DNA of 64,000 nt from Dicyema japonicum (lineage: Eukaryota > Dicyemida > Rhombozoa > Dicyemidae): assembly GCA_011109175.1 (NCBI GenBank), contig RDEW01000043.1:1-64000 (forward strand), written 5' to 3'. Shown here in pieces: positions 33,460-43,807 of this stretch; the first letter of the stretch is position 1; each line of letters starts with the position of its first letter. Below the pieces are notes generated by a model. That model saw only the letters and a list, made by a program, of their open reading frames with translations. It was not told where the DNA came from and did no database searches. The position numbers and the translations under genes are program-made.

Positions 33460-33965
33460 CCTTGACGTGACTACAACTGAATGTCAACGGGGTCCGTAGC
33501 AAAGTTATGTAACTGCGCCTTTCGATAGCAGACAATTTTCTCAAAACAAGGATTAAGCGACTTAGAATAGAGGCCCCCAATTTTGACCTATATAAGGTGT
33601 AATCATACTTTAGTCGACACAGATTCATATTGGAACGAATCCACAACATTTCAGGATCTCAGGTTTTAAACGATAAAAAGTGACGTGCCTGTTTCAACAA
33701 CCGCTCCTTCTATTCACCTTACGTCCACAAAGTGATATCCATCAAAGCTTGAAGTTTCTCGGCACTTGATTTTTGATTCATTTATGGCGATGACGTCTGC
33801 CAGTTCGACTTCCATCAATAGCCTCTCCTTTGTGGATGTACCTTTGGCTATTGATATATTTAGTCCTAGGAGTACTTTCTCTGGTGATCTACTTTATTCA
33901 GAAGTTGATTTGTTTTTTGATTGTCTCCTCTTTTTAAAAGCCCCACCAGATTATTTATTTATTAT
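33460..33965. pseudogene. Two LINE endonuclease fragments, opposite strands
   Basis: Plus strand near 33468 reads LQLNVNGVRSKV, the start of an AP-type endonuclease. Minus strand 33690-33880 reads LNISIAKGTSTKERLLMEVE, then LADVIAINESKIKCRETSSF with DGYHF, motifs D.i...E.K and gY of the same domain. The two face each other. Confidence 0.6.
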
Positions 33966-34220
33966 TTAGCCCCACCAGATCAAGTAAAAACTTAGCATCC
34001 TTTTTGTTTTAATGATCTTTTCCAGTTTATTAAGGATTTCTTCAGATCATTGAATCGTTGTTAGAATGTTAAGTCAGTACAGCAATTTCCGAGGTAACAT
34101 TAATTTTTTAAAGACGCTGTAACGGTGCGGTAAAAAAAAGAATATAAAATAAATTGTAAAAATAATTAGTTTAAACTAAAAATATATTTAAATTATTTCT
34201 GACAGATACTCATACTTGAT

Positions 34221-35125
34221 ATGGAGAGATATGTCATTGGGAATAAATTTAAACTTATTGGCAAAATTGGTAGTGGTTCCTTTGGGAAGATATATTCTGC
34301 TCTGGACATCAAAACAAGGAAAATAGTGGCTATAAAAATGGAAAGTTCTCAGTCAATTAATTTACAACTTCATTTTGAAAGCAGAATATATCAGATTTTA
34401 CAAGGGAATCCCGGGGTCCCTTTAATATACGAATACATCGAAGACAACAAATACAATAGTCTAGTGATGGAGTTACTGGGTCCATCCATCGAGGATATCT
34501 TCAAGATGAATAACAGAAAATTCAATTTGAAAAGTGTAATAATGATCGCAGAACAAGTACTTGACCGACTCAGTTATGTCCACTCACGCTGCATCATCCA
34601 CAGAGACGTGAAACCAGACAATTTCCTTATAGGAACAGGACGTCAATTTTCTCGTATCTATTTGATCGATTATGGACTGGCCAAAAAGTACAAGAGTTTG
34701 ACGACTGGACAGCACATTCCTTTCAGAAAAGACCGAGGTCTCACCGGTACAGCACGATATGCAAGCACTAATGCTCACATGGGAATAGAACAGAGTCGAA
34801 GAGACGATTTGGAGTCTCTGGATACGTTATGCTGTACCTTTTGCGAGGGAATCTACCATGGGATGGACTCCAGGCGTCAACTAAGAAGGAAAAATATCAG
34901 AAAATCGCTCAAAGGAAATTATCCACTTCCATGGAGACACTCTGTATGGGATTTCCAGTCGAGTTCCTCAGGTATATGACCTACTGTCACTCTTTAACTT
35001 TCGATAAAGAGCCTGACTACCATTACTTGCGCCAATTATTCCAAATTCTGTTCAGAAGAATGTGTTTTGAACGAGATTTAGACTTTCCATGGATAAGTAA
35101 TAAAAAGAGTGTGTTTAACGTGTGA
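34221..35125 (+). CDS. CSNK1: Casein kinase 1 (CK1), intronless
   Basis: Glycine loop IGSGSFGKIYSA, VAIKME (catalytic Lys), the HRDVKPDNFLIG catalytic loop, IDYGLAKKY in place of DFG (CK1 has DFGLAKKY), LTGTARYASTNAHMGIEQSR with RDDLESL, the CK1 hallmark instead of APE. After a frame change at about 34818 come LPWDGLQASTKKEKYQKIAQ and PDYHYLRQLFQILFRRM, ending FNV at 35125. About 300 aa, kinase domain only. One G missing in the LESLG codon pair (CTGGATAC for CTGGGATAC) splits the frame. CK1 is a Ser/Thr kinase acting on primed acidic sites. Unlike its neighbours it has no intron, which may mean a retrocopy. Isoform cannot be decided. Confidence 0.94.
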
Positions 35126-36055
35126 ATTTATATTAATCTATTGATTATTTATGGATTATACCAGTTTTGTCGATATTTTAATATACCATGCACTATAACA
35201 AAATTTAATATACCATGCACTAATTTTCAAAATGTTGACCACGTCACATGTCACAGCAATAAGTAGATTTGAATTAAGTTTTATGTTTATATGCTGGAAA
35301 ATTCAATTTTGATTTATTTTCATTTGTATTTTTTAATTAAGGTGATGTTTAAATATGGTAGAATATTTCTAAAAAGGCGATGTGTTGAAAAGGAAAAATT
35401 ATGCTGACCTGCCTGACGAAGTGATGTTTACTCCTCCTGCGTTCCGGTGTCATTGACCCTCGATGCTTGCTTTTCTGGGTCACTTGGAAAACGGATTCCG
35501 CTCACTCTGACGATTTCCACTGTGTATTCAAGCGAGTTTCGCTCGCAAGTAGCGAGAAAATGATCAATGCACTCAGGGTTTTCACATTCATTTAGTTATT
35601 GTCGTATGTCTCAGTTTCCGGGCTGTTGATACAGTCAGGGTTGATAAGTAAAATTTATCATTGAAATCACCTTAGTATTTTTTAAGGTTACATTTCAATC
35701 CTCTGCTGTTAAAGCTTTCAGTCGACAGTGTACCTCAACCAAAAAACTTAGCACTAAATTTAATTAAATAAAGCAAAAAATTGATAAATAGGTGGCAAAT
35801 ACAGGGAATTCACCTTTATCAGAATACTATAGGGTTTCCCAATAATTAGCGTCGCTTTCATTGGATGAGGGTAAATATATATTTTTAGATGAAAGAACAT
35901 CTTAAAACTCATAATGAGGTCAGATTTTCACTATCCTGAAGACCAAGACGTGAAAGAGCTGTTTCAGCATCTTTTGCTTACATTACCGTAGAGACCATTG
36001 GAACGAGAAATTGCATCAATGACTAAATCTTTGTCATGAAGAGGGAATTGGAGAC
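35126..36055. other. No gene recognised
   Basis: 3' flank of CK1. A near-perfect ~19-bp word TTTAATATACCATGCACTA is repeated at about 35177 and 35203. The rest is AT-rich. Confidence 0.45.
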
Positions 36056-36059
36056 CCGA

Positions 36060-36200
36060 ACTCTAATTTGATAATGCCAAAAATTGATTGAAATAGCAAG
36101 CCTCCACGTTCCATTACCACTTACTCACCATTTCTCAATCCAACTGAGAATTCATTAAGCAGATGGAAAAACTGTTTTCAGAGGAGGGGCAGAAAATGAG
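36060..36200 (+). pseudogene. Tc1/IS630-like DDE transposase relic
   Basis: Plus strand reads FDNAKN, then TTYSPFLNPTENSLSRWKNC. 'DNA..H' and 'ySPfLNPiEN.fS.WK' are the second Asp and final Glu motifs of DDE_3 transposases. Stops lie between them. Confidence 0.65.
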
Positions 36201-36594
36201 AAAAAAGGACGCCATTGATCGGGAAAGTGACATTAATGGTTTGGAAACCCTAAAATACTGAGAAACAATAAACATGTGCGCATGCAGAAAGGATAACGAA
36301 ACAGATGAGTCGTAAGAAAACAGAGTAGACTCTAAAAGGAAAGATAAGCATAAAAATAAAAGTAAAAATCCCATTGAGGTTCTGTGATTTTCAGTAAAGT
36401 AAGATGTTATGTGGGAGATATCCAACATAATTGCCAAACAGATGCGTTTTGTATAACAGTCGCATAGAAAGATGTCCAAAATTGTATTTCTCCACCAAAT
36501 GGAATGGAATTATTCAATGGTGGGAGATTTCAGGCACTATGAACCGATTGAGAGTAACCATCAAGATCTCAAGGCCAATCTTTTGAAGAGTCAG

Positions 36595-36720
36595 TGCACA
36601 GGCGACACTCGTCAAGCCAAAACATCTTCGATGTGTGGAACCTTGAGCCGGAATATACAGCAGCAAGATTCGAACTAAGGGGCATCAGGCCTTTTGTCAG
36701 GAAATCAAAAAGTAAAGGCG
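36595..36720 (-). mobile_element. SINE head fragment
   Basis: Minus strand: GTTCGAATCTTGCTGCTGTA, then GGTTCCACACATCGAAGATG and TTTTGGCTTGACGAGTG. These are SINE B-box and body words in the right order. The 3' tail is missing. Confidence 0.7.
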
Positions 36721-37225
36721 ATTAAATAAATATTCTAATAATACATGGAAAACAGAGTATTACCGCAATCTAATGTGAGCGTGTTAATTCAATGCCTGTT
36801 TACCGCTGAAAAGCATAGAAATGTAGATTCAGGACTTGAATAATATCCACCTTGACTATGTTGATGGAGAAGATTACGTTTTTTTGATACGATATTAAAT
36901 AATAATGCATAATCTCACAAATTAATCTAAATCTAAAATAATTCATTTATTAATTAAATAATATTAATTAATATCATTAAAGTAGACAAGGTTTGTGGTG
37001 CGCTTAGTCAATGTCCTAATTAGAATATTTCCATAAAAATGCAATAATTTGACACTTTTCACTACTTTGGGATCAAAATCAGCATTGCTTTATATAATAT
37101 TAGCACAAATTAGCACCGCCATATATCGACTATGCTATTACGCAGCAGCGCGAATGCAGCGTAATTGCTAACGCCCAAACGATAATTTATTAAAGATTAA
37201 TGAAGAATGAACATTTTTCCCGATT
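36721..37225. other. No gene recognised
   Basis: Strongly AT-rich (36880-36990 in particular). No coding signal. Confidence 0.5.
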
Positions 37226-37252
37226 GCTCACTCAGCGTTCGGATCCCCTATC

Positions 37253-37760
37253 TTGAACTGCTCAAGAATTACCCTTCCTCCTATGAGGAACCGCGTCATC
37301 CTGAACAGTGGATACTCCAAAAGGACCAAAATCGAGGAACCATGGTTTGAAGATGACATACGGACGCTAATTTGTACGATCTTCTTGCCACCTGATGGCA
37401 ATTTCATGGACTCGGACGGGCATCGAGATTTGTGGACCGTTGAGCCAGCAAAAACTCGAGGAGCCAAGTTAACTCATCTAAAACCCGTCTCCAGAAAAAG
37501 AAGGATTGACTATGGGACTACCCGGGCACCAAAAGAATCGACCATGACTTCCAGCCAGTTATGAGAGGGCGGAGTCAGCGGAGGCGCAGATGTGGTTTCT
37601 GTGGGCCCTGTAATGTCCGAGAGAACTGTAATTCTGCAAAACTGCTTAAAATCGCAAAGTCCTTAAGCAATCATGCATTTACAGAAAATGCATCTACCTA
37701 CGGGACAAGCCAGTATTTGTCAGTATTTAACTTAGATCTATCAATCCGATGATTTTCCCG
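37253..37760 (+). pseudogene. CXXC zinc-finger protein fragment, frame broken
   Basis: 37567-37640 reads RSQRRRRCGFCGPCNVRENC, the first half of a CXXC domain (RRCG.C.PC....NC). Further on, in another frame, come NRKVLKQSCIYRKC, the second half (C.NRK...Q.C..RKC). The spacing fits one domain, so one or two single-base changes or decay separate the halves. The upstream frame 37253-37564 (DDIRTLICTIFLPPDG, KPVSRKRRIDYGTTRAP) may belong to the same protein. CXXC domains bind unmethylated CpG; owners include TET/CXXC4, KDM2, CFP1 and MLL. I cannot tell which, and whether the gene is alive is open. Confidence 0.55.
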
Positions 37761-38570
37761 ACAACTTGAAGAATCTGTCCAAAGTTTGTTCTGAGAGTGA
37801 ATGGCCTATGAATACTCCAAAAAAGTTTAGTTTTGAAACATTTTTGTAGATTCCATAAGGACGCTCTCGGTTCACACTTAGAATTTTTTGTAATTTTATT
37901 TAAACAAATGTTATATATGATTTAATATTTTTTAAATAAAATTTGAATTTGTTTGATTAATTGTGAGGATTATTTTTTACTAATGAAAGTCAAACATAAT
38001 TAACTAGATACTCCTGCAAATATTGCGATGGAAACATACTTCACACAATGTGGAAGAACATTCATTGGAAGACCAAGAGCTACAATATCGTTTATTTTGA
38101 AAACAAGAACTAAAATATAAGACTTTGACTACTAAGAGAAACAGAGCTACTTGGAAGAGGATAATGAACAAAATCATTATGATCGTGGCACAAGGGAAGC
38201 TTAATTAACTTTTAGACTTCTTGAGAGTGTTTAAAATAAATATTTTTATTAAAGACCAAGCGATAGTTATGGGGGATTAAGTTATTAAAAAATCCTGCCG
38301 TGAGACCTTGATTCTTTAACAGTTTAACTCCCTCTAGGTCACAGTCTCTTCTGAATGAAACGTATCATTAGAAAAGCCCTCGATCCGTTCCATTACTACG
38401 CTTTCCTTATTGAGTTGATTCAGGGTTTCCTCCTCTTTCTAGTGCTTCTTCACTTTTTTTTACGAAGGACCAGCTTGATTGCCATCCTCCTCGTCTTGTC
38501 AAAAAGGTTTATTATTCTTTCTCTTTTGTTAATCATAGTTCAAACATTGTTTTCTGTCAATAAAATGCAT
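37761..38570. other. No gene recognised
   Basis: AT-rich. Some LINE-like words at 38120-38200 (GAGAAACAGAGCTACTTGGAAG) but no firm call. A hydrophobic open frame begins at 38355 and runs into the family C fragment. Confidence 0.4.
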
Positions 38571-38575
38571 TACAC

Positions 38576-38768
38576 ATTTGAACCAGTCGCAGTCGAAACT
38601 TCGGGAGTCATAGGAAGCAGGTCGTTAGCCCTGCTCAACAAAATTGGATCGTTAGTCGCTAAAAGGAAAAGGGATGTCAGAGAGAAGGGCTGGCTCATTG
38701 AGCGCATCTCCTTACAGATCGTAAGGGGAAATGCGCTCTCAATCCTGAGAGCAGCCAGTAGCCTTTAA
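38576..38768 (+). pseudogene. Family C retroelement C-terminal fragment
   Basis: Reads FEPVAVETSGVIGSRSLALL, NKIGSLVAKRKRDVREKGWL, IERISLQIVRGNALSILRAA, stop. Clean for over 60 codons and the best-preserved family C tail in the window. Confidence 0.8.
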
Positions 38769-38850
38769 CTATTTGGTTTTATTCTCAATAAATTGTTATT
38801 GGTTTAAAAAAATAAAAATAAAATAAACTAAGAATTTATAGACACAACCC

Positions 38851-39066
38851 ATTCTTTTATTCATCCTAACCCATTTCATAAATTGACCCTCAATCCATTC
38901 TCTAATTTACCCCATCTCATTCAAGAAATTGACCCTAACAAATACTCTAATTCACCATAACCAATTCCATAAATTGACTCTAATCAATTCTTTAGCTCAC
39001 CTTAAAGATTCCATAAATTGACCTAAGCCATTCTGTAATTCACCCTAACTCATTCCAGAAATAGAT
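38851..39066. repeat. Tandem repeat, about 44-bp unit, 4-5 copies
   Basis: Units follow (CCATAAATTGACCCTAA)(CCATTCT.TAATTCACCC)(TAACTCATT) with about 15-25% divergence by eye. A single unit in reverse orientation lies at 43808-43845. Confidence 0.8.
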
Positions 39067-39354
39067 ACTTTTCTTGACGATTTGTAAATTAGTAGTTCAT
39101 TCCTCTATCACTCCAAAACAAATGGTTACTGGAGATAATGATGATTGGCATCGATCCCTTATTTTCGGAGGAAAAACGAAATTTTTAATTTTGTCTAAAA
39201 ACATGTTAGACGGTGTATGGGACAAAATGGGAGACCTTGACATCGGTCCCTTATTTTCAGAGGAAAAACAAATTTAAAACATTGCTCGACGTTATAAAAA
39301 AAAAGTGTAAACAAAATTAAATGTTTTATTTAAATTAAATTTAAAAACCTCATT

Positions 39355-39720
39355 GGAGCATCTTTTCATGGAGTTTGCTCCACCAGTGTCATTACAGAAC
39401 TGATAACGGAAAAAGAGTTCCATAATACAATTGTGACCAAGTTTCTCAGCGATTGGAATGACAACTCCATTCACGGAAGGTCCAGAGATCTTAAATCACA
39501 AGATCAAGTCGAACGTTATAACCAAACGCTGGTTAGCCAAAACACTCTTCGAAACAAAATCAACAAAGTGGGTCGATATTTTGGAAAAAACCGTTTATAA
39601 ATAAAACGTGTCAACCCATCGGGCGACGGGAAATATAAGAAGAAAACAAAAGAAAACGCCAATAAAAACTTAAAAAAAGGAAAATATAAAATTGGGGACT
39701 TGTACTTTCTAAAATTTTTA
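39355..39720 (+). pseudogene. Integrase (rve-type) C-terminal relic
   Basis: Across frames the plus strand reads KEFHNTIVTKFLSDWND, then IHGRSRDLKSQDQVERYNQT, and KKGKYKIGDLYFLKF. These match the DNG.EF / hGRpRhpqSQGqVEr.N.tl / yKvGD motifs of LTR-retrotransposon or Ginger/KRBA2-like integrases. Only the second half of the core and the C-terminal tail are visible. Confidence 0.6.
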
Positions 39721-39765
39721 TTGATTTATTTATAAATATTTTCTAATTGTTTTAATATTCTATAT

Positions 39766-40293
39766 ATGTCACGGGTTGTTGTGGGCATGGCTGTTTCTTG
39801 TAAGAAAAGAAGAAAAGATGTTTCAATCGACCTATCTACGAAAGTTACTAAAAGAAAAAACAAAAGAAACGTAGAGAATGTGGTCGATGACTTGTCCAAG
39901 ACCCAAAAAGTTGTCAATACTGATCTTAAAGAACATCTTCTCTCACTGCAATGCGTAGTCGACAAAGTTCACACTGTGGACAAGAGACAATGGGCTGTGG
40001 AAGTAGTTGAAGCTACAAAATCCAGATTTAAGAGAATGCCCCGTGGTGGTTGGCCTCTGATTACGAATGCTTTTAACCAAAGATTCGGGACATCGAAATC
40101 CGTTACCAATTTCAAGAGCTTGCTCTTTTCAAATTCGAGTGAATCACTCTGTGGTCTTCCAGTTGGGGAAATACAGAAGGTAGAAATTTCGAATTTAGAA
40201 AATGCTTTGAAGAGTTTTGTTGCCAAATTGGGAAAGTATTCACAACGGGAAGGAACCTTCGCATGCCTACTAGGAAGATTCCCAGACAATTGA
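39766..40293 (+). CDS. N-terminal DNA-binding region of the R2-like element
   Basis: 175 codons. A basic start (KKRRKDV, TKRKNKRN) is followed by DKRQWAVEVVEATKSRFKRM, GGWPLITNAFNQRFGTSKSV and TNFKSLL, a Myb/SANT-like helix pattern (W..Ev....k...gW..I...FN.rF.t.ks..n.ks). R2 proteins carry such a Myb motif N-terminal to the polymerase. The frame ends 31 bases inside the start of the RT frame. Continuation KYSQREGTF into MPTRKIPRQLIKK needs a one-base shift around 40245-40262, so this is probably the amino end of one protein. Confidence 0.65.
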   Translation: MSRVVVGMAVSCKKRRKDVSIDLSTKVTKRKNKRNVENVVDDLSKTQKVVNTDLKEHLLSLQCVVDKVHTVDKRQWAVEVVEATKSRFKRMPRGGWPLITNAFNQRFGTSKSVTNFKSLLFSNSSESLCGLPVGEIQKVEISNLENALKSFVAKLGKYSQREGTFACLLGRFPDN

Positions 40294-43085
40294 TAAAAAA
40301 GGATATTTTGAATGGAATTAATGCGGCAATCAAGGAATATATAGATTCCTTGCCTAATTTGGATATCAATGATATCACAGATATCATATATGCTGGGCAG
40401 TGCACCTATGAAAGTCTTACCAGGAGGAATAGCACTAAAAGTAATTGGGAAGAGTCCATGAAAGGAAAAATCACTAAACTTAGGAAACAACTTGAGCAAA
40501 TTCAAATGGCTAGTGAAATGAACGGGAAGAAGCAATTTGATGAAGAAGTGCGCAATACTCTATGTTCATATGGATTTAAGAAATCGAAGAGGGGAGAATT
40601 TGAGAGAATTGCTTCCTATGTCCGTGATCAAATCAAGATAATTGAGAAGAAATTGAGAATTTATGAATCAAGAAAGGGATTTAGAAGAGCCAATTGGTGC
40701 TTCGAGTTGAATAGAAGGCGGTTCTACAGAAATATTAGTGGAGATAATAAGAAGGGAGTGCTGAATTTCGATGAAGGGGAATGTCTACCTTTTTGGACAA
40801 CCATTTGGAATGAGAGTGATCGAAAGGAGAGCAAATTCTTGTTGAACAAGAGAGTGACTGGGTCTGAAAATTCTTATGCCGATTTTACAAAGGAAGCGAT
40901 CGTCGATACTATCAAGATGCTTCCAAATTGGAAAGCGTCTGGGTGCGACGGAGTTTATAACTTCTTTATCAAAAGTTTTACTTCGATTCATGAACATCTT
41001 TGCGAGGAGATTCAGAAGATCATAAATGATGAATACACGCCTGGTGATTGGTTCTACACGGGGATAACACATCTTATACCAAAAGTGGACGTATGTAATT
41101 CACCCAAGGAGTTAAGACCAATTACGTGTATGCCTAATCTCTATAAACTATTGACAAAGTGTGTGAACAAGAAATTATCTGAATATATTGAATCGTACGA
41201 TCTCTTAAGTGATAATCAATTGGGAACTCGGAGGATGTGTCAAGGAGCCAAAGAACAAGCTTTGGTGAACCAATGTTTAAATCAGAGAAATGGAAGTAAC
41301 TTATGTTCTACCTGGATCGATGTTAAAAAAGCATTTGATTCCGTTGACCACGAGTTTTTGGGCGAAGTGCTCCAGAATTCTGGCCTGCCTTTCTGGATTG
41401 TGAGTTTTATCACGAAACTTGTTGGGAAATGGAAGATACGACTGAATTTGGAAGGAAAAGTGTTGGGGGAGATTAGAATAAGAAGAGGAATTCTACAGGG
41501 GGACTCTCTTTCGCCACAGATCTTTGCTTTGTTAATGGACCCCCTTAGCCGAATATTGAATGGAAAATTTCCTAAAGTAACTATGGGAAGCCCGGGAAAT
41601 GGAGAGCCAACATATGCCACTAATCACCTTCTGTTTATGGACGATATAAAGTTGTTTTCTCACAAAAGTGATTCAATGGTTATGATGATGGAAGAAGTTG
41701 ATTCGTTTTTTGATGCAGCCGGGTTGGAGAGGAACTTTGACAAATCTGCAACAAATGTCAAGTCCTTGTCTGGGAAAGCTCGTTTCCTTGATGGATTGGA
41801 TGGATACCGATATTTGGGAGTTCTTGAAGATAAGAACAGCAATGTTCTTAAAGGAGAAATTATGAATAAAATCTATGGAGAAGTATCTAAGCGGATCAAA
41901 AATTTGACGAAGACGGATTTAAACTCAGTGAACCTGTTTAAAGCTATGAATGAGTATGCAATCTCCCTTTACAACTATTACATTGGATTGATTGATATCG
42001 AACCTGGAGAGTTTGAACAGATTGATAAAAATATTCGCAGAATTCTTATGGACAGTCATATCCACTTGCAACCGGCAAACAAAGAAAGACTTTATCTACC
42101 AAGAAATAAATTTGGAAGAGGCCTCGAGTCAGTCAGTAACAAAGCAGAAAGAATGCTCCTCCAATTTTATAGTGATTTGGAACATAAGGCAAATTACTGC
42201 CTAAGAAGAGCGGGAATTCTACGGGTCATTAATTCAAAGAAAATACACATGGCCACTATCGTAGAATTCATCTCAAGAAAGTACAACATTGAAAATGTGA
42301 AGGATTTGACAATGTTGAAATTGATGGAAATACAACATGAATATCTACTGGGAAAAATTGAAGAGAAACCGCTGCACTCTATTCTATTTGAGTGTCTGAA
42401 AGATACCGAAGTGAATATTGCTGAATCCTCAGGGTGGTTAGTTCATGGAAATCATTCTCCTGTAACCGAAGGAAGGCTGTGTCTGCTTCAGGATCGTAAC
42501 ATGTTTTTTGATAATGGAGAAGCCAAGTGCAAACATTGTAACTCAGGAAAGAAGACCGTTGATCACCTTGCAACTAGATGTGGGAGAATGCTGAATAGCT
42601 CGTATCTCAGGCGGCATAACGAGGTGGTCAGATGTATTCACTTACACCTCTGCCGTCAATATGGAATAAGAAAAACTAAGAAACTGAAGACCCACTCAGT
42701 CCAATCTGTTGTCTCAAATGAATTTGTGGAGATTCGTGTAGACACAACGATTAGTACAGATACGGCTGTACAGAATAACAAACCCGATATTTTCGTTCAT
42801 GATAAGGTGCGTAATACGATTACTCTCGTTGAAATTGGGATCACGTCCCAAAACTGCCTCAAGCAAGTCGAGGTGGAAAAGTTCCATAAGTATGACTTAC
42901 TGGCGAACGAACTCGGATGTATTCATCGCGCAAAGGTAAAAATAATCCCTGTAGTCATTACCTGGGATGGGATTGTTTCGAGATTCTTCAAGGGCCATCT
43001 GGATGCCCTCAAACTGGAGGAAAGGGTGAAAGCGTACATCCAAACGTTAGTATTGAGAAAGACGTTGGAGAGCATGCAAGGCTGA
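40263..43085 (+). CDS. Reverse transcriptase with zinc finger and restriction-like endonuclease (R2 type)
   Basis: 940 codons, open throughout. RT motifs: WKASGCDGVYNFF (~residue 222), LRPITCMPNLYKLLTKCVNK, STWIDVKKAFDSVDHEFL (catalytic Asp), RRGILQGDSLSPQIFALLMD, and HLLFMDDIKLFS with catalytic MDD (~residue 461). Thumb words: YRYLGVLED, NYYIGLIDIE and KERLYLPRNKFGRGLESV. C-terminus: CKHCNSGKKTVDHLATRC (C-x2-C-x8-H-x4-C, R2 signature), then the nuclease core NKPDIFVHDKVRN..TLVEIGI (PD...E) near residues 840-860. This order defines site-specific non-LTR elements of the R2/NeSL type, which nick DNA with the C-terminal nuclease and prime reverse transcription on the target. No target gene is recognisable in the flanks. 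Confidence 0.92.
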   Translation: MPTRKIPRQLIKKDILNGINAAIKEYIDSLPNLDINDITDIIYAGQCTYESLTRRNSTKSNWEESMKGKITKLRKQLEQIQMASEMNGKKQFDEEVRNTLCSYGFKKSKRGEFERIASYVRDQIKIIEKKLRIYESRKGFRRANWCFELNRRRFYRNISGDNKKGVLNFDEGECLPFWTTIWNESDRKESKFLLNKRVTGSENSYADFTKEAIVDTIKMLPNWKASGCDGVYNFFIKSFTSIHEHLCEEIQKIINDEYTPGDWFYTGITHLIPKVDVCNSPKELRPITCMPNLYKLLTKCVNKKLSEYIESYDLLSDNQLGTRRMCQGAKEQALVNQCLNQRNGSNLCSTWIDVKKAFDSVDHEFLGEVLQNSGLPFWIVSFITKLVGKWKIRLNLEGKVLGEIRIRRGILQGDSLSPQIFALLMDPLSRILNGKFPKVTMGSPGNGEPTYATNHLLFMDDIKLFSHKSDSMVMMMEEVDSFFDAAGLERNFDKSATNVKSLSGKARFLDGLDGYRYLGVLEDKNSNVLKGEIMNKIYGEVSKRIKNLTKTDLNSVNLFKAMNEYAISLYNYYIGLIDIEPGEFEQIDKNIRRILMDSHIHLQPANKERLYLPRNKFGRGLESVSNKAERMLLQFYSDLEHKANYCLRRAGILRVINSKKIHMATIVEFISRKYNIENVKDLTMLKLMEIQHEYLLGKIEEKPLHSILFECLKDTEVNIAESSGWLVHGNHSPVTEGRLCLLQDRNMFFDNGEAKCKHCNSGKKTVDHLATRCGRMLNSSYLRRHNEVVRCIHLHLCRQYGIRKTKKLKTHSVQSVVSNEFVEIRVDTTISTDTAVQNNKPDIFVHDKVRNTITLVEIGITSQNCLKQVEVEKFHKYDLLANELGCIHRAKVKIIPVVITWDGIVSRFFKGHLDALKLEERVKAYIQTLVLRKTLESMQG

Positions 43086-43324
43086 AGATAGACATGGAGT
43101 ATCGATACCTGATGAGGAGGAAGCTGATAAGGAATGCCGACCTAGGGGAGTCTCGGAATGTGGGTTGTGCGACAACGAAAACACACCTATACTGACAATT
43201 GACGTTGGCCCCAAGAAGAGGAGATTAGCTAATTAATTAATTACTTGTGACTCGTTGTTTCGTTAAAATATAATTAATTGTCACGCTGTTTACCACTTAC
43301 AAAAGACAGATCGAACCAAAAATC

Positions 43325-43560
43325 CTTATGAAGAACGAGGCTATTCCTATTAACAAAACACCGAGGATTCTGGGAGTCATTTTTTATCAAGGACTTTCCT
43401 TTATCCGACATGTTGAGAACAAAGTAACTTCCGCTCTGAAGAAAATGAGAATTTTAAAAGTGCTCTCAAAAACACTTAGAGACCAAACTGAGCTTTGTCA
43501 CGGTTTATAAAAAAATTTATCCGACCCACGATGACGTATGCAAGTTTTACTGAAAGTTTC
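43325..43560 (+). pseudogene. LINE RT thumb fragment, related to 29520-29710
   Basis: NKTPRILGVIFYQGLSFIRH, then VTSALKKMRILKVLSKTLRD, and LSDPR. The same words (QGLSFIR, ILKVLSK, LSDPR..MQV) occur in 29540-29700. Confidence 0.65.
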
Positions 43561-43807
43561 AAAGCATTCATCATCGATTAATGAATTGGATTCAATCAAA
43601 AAGTTTATTGAATTGCATATTTATTCTGGATAACGTTGCATTTCTTAAAAATAAAAATATAGCAGAATTTATTTGTAACGAAAGGAACTCAGTAAAATTT
43701 TTACCTCAATCCGCAATTAAAATTAAATCTTAAGGGGCGCTGAATTTTTGAAGCTTCAAAAATGTATCAAAAGGGGAGTCTGACTTAAGAAAGGTTAAGA
43801 ACCAATG

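Larger units (their letters stand above)
39766..43085 (+). mobile_element. Nearly intact R2-like non-LTR retrotransposon (coding part)
   Basis: Spans two overlapping frames, 39766-40293 and 40263-43085, described separately. Bounded upstream by an integrase relic and downstream by LINE debris; no poly-A or target-site duplication identified. It is by far the longest uninterrupted coding stretch in the window and therefore the most recent insertion. Confidence 0.85.

Noticed and set aside
36135-36479. Minus-strand 114-codon frame with hydrophobic stretches
   Set aside because: It overlaps the plus-strand DDE transposase relic, whose motifs are convincing.
38851-39000. Telomere-like repeat (CCCTAA words)
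   Set aside because: CCCTAA occurs only once per 44-bp unit and not in runs.
38851-39066. CRISPR-like array
   Set aside because: Units are contiguous with no spacers, they diverge throughout, and the context is eukaryotic; it is an ordinary tandem repeat.
41282-41620. 112-codon antisense frame inside the R2-like RT
   Set aside because: It is a shadow of the strongly supported plus-strand frame with clear RT motifs.
39766-43085. Group II intron or bacterial retron as source of the RT
   Set aside because: The zinc finger plus PD..E nuclease at the C-terminus and a Myb-like N-terminus define an R2-type LINE; the genome is animal.
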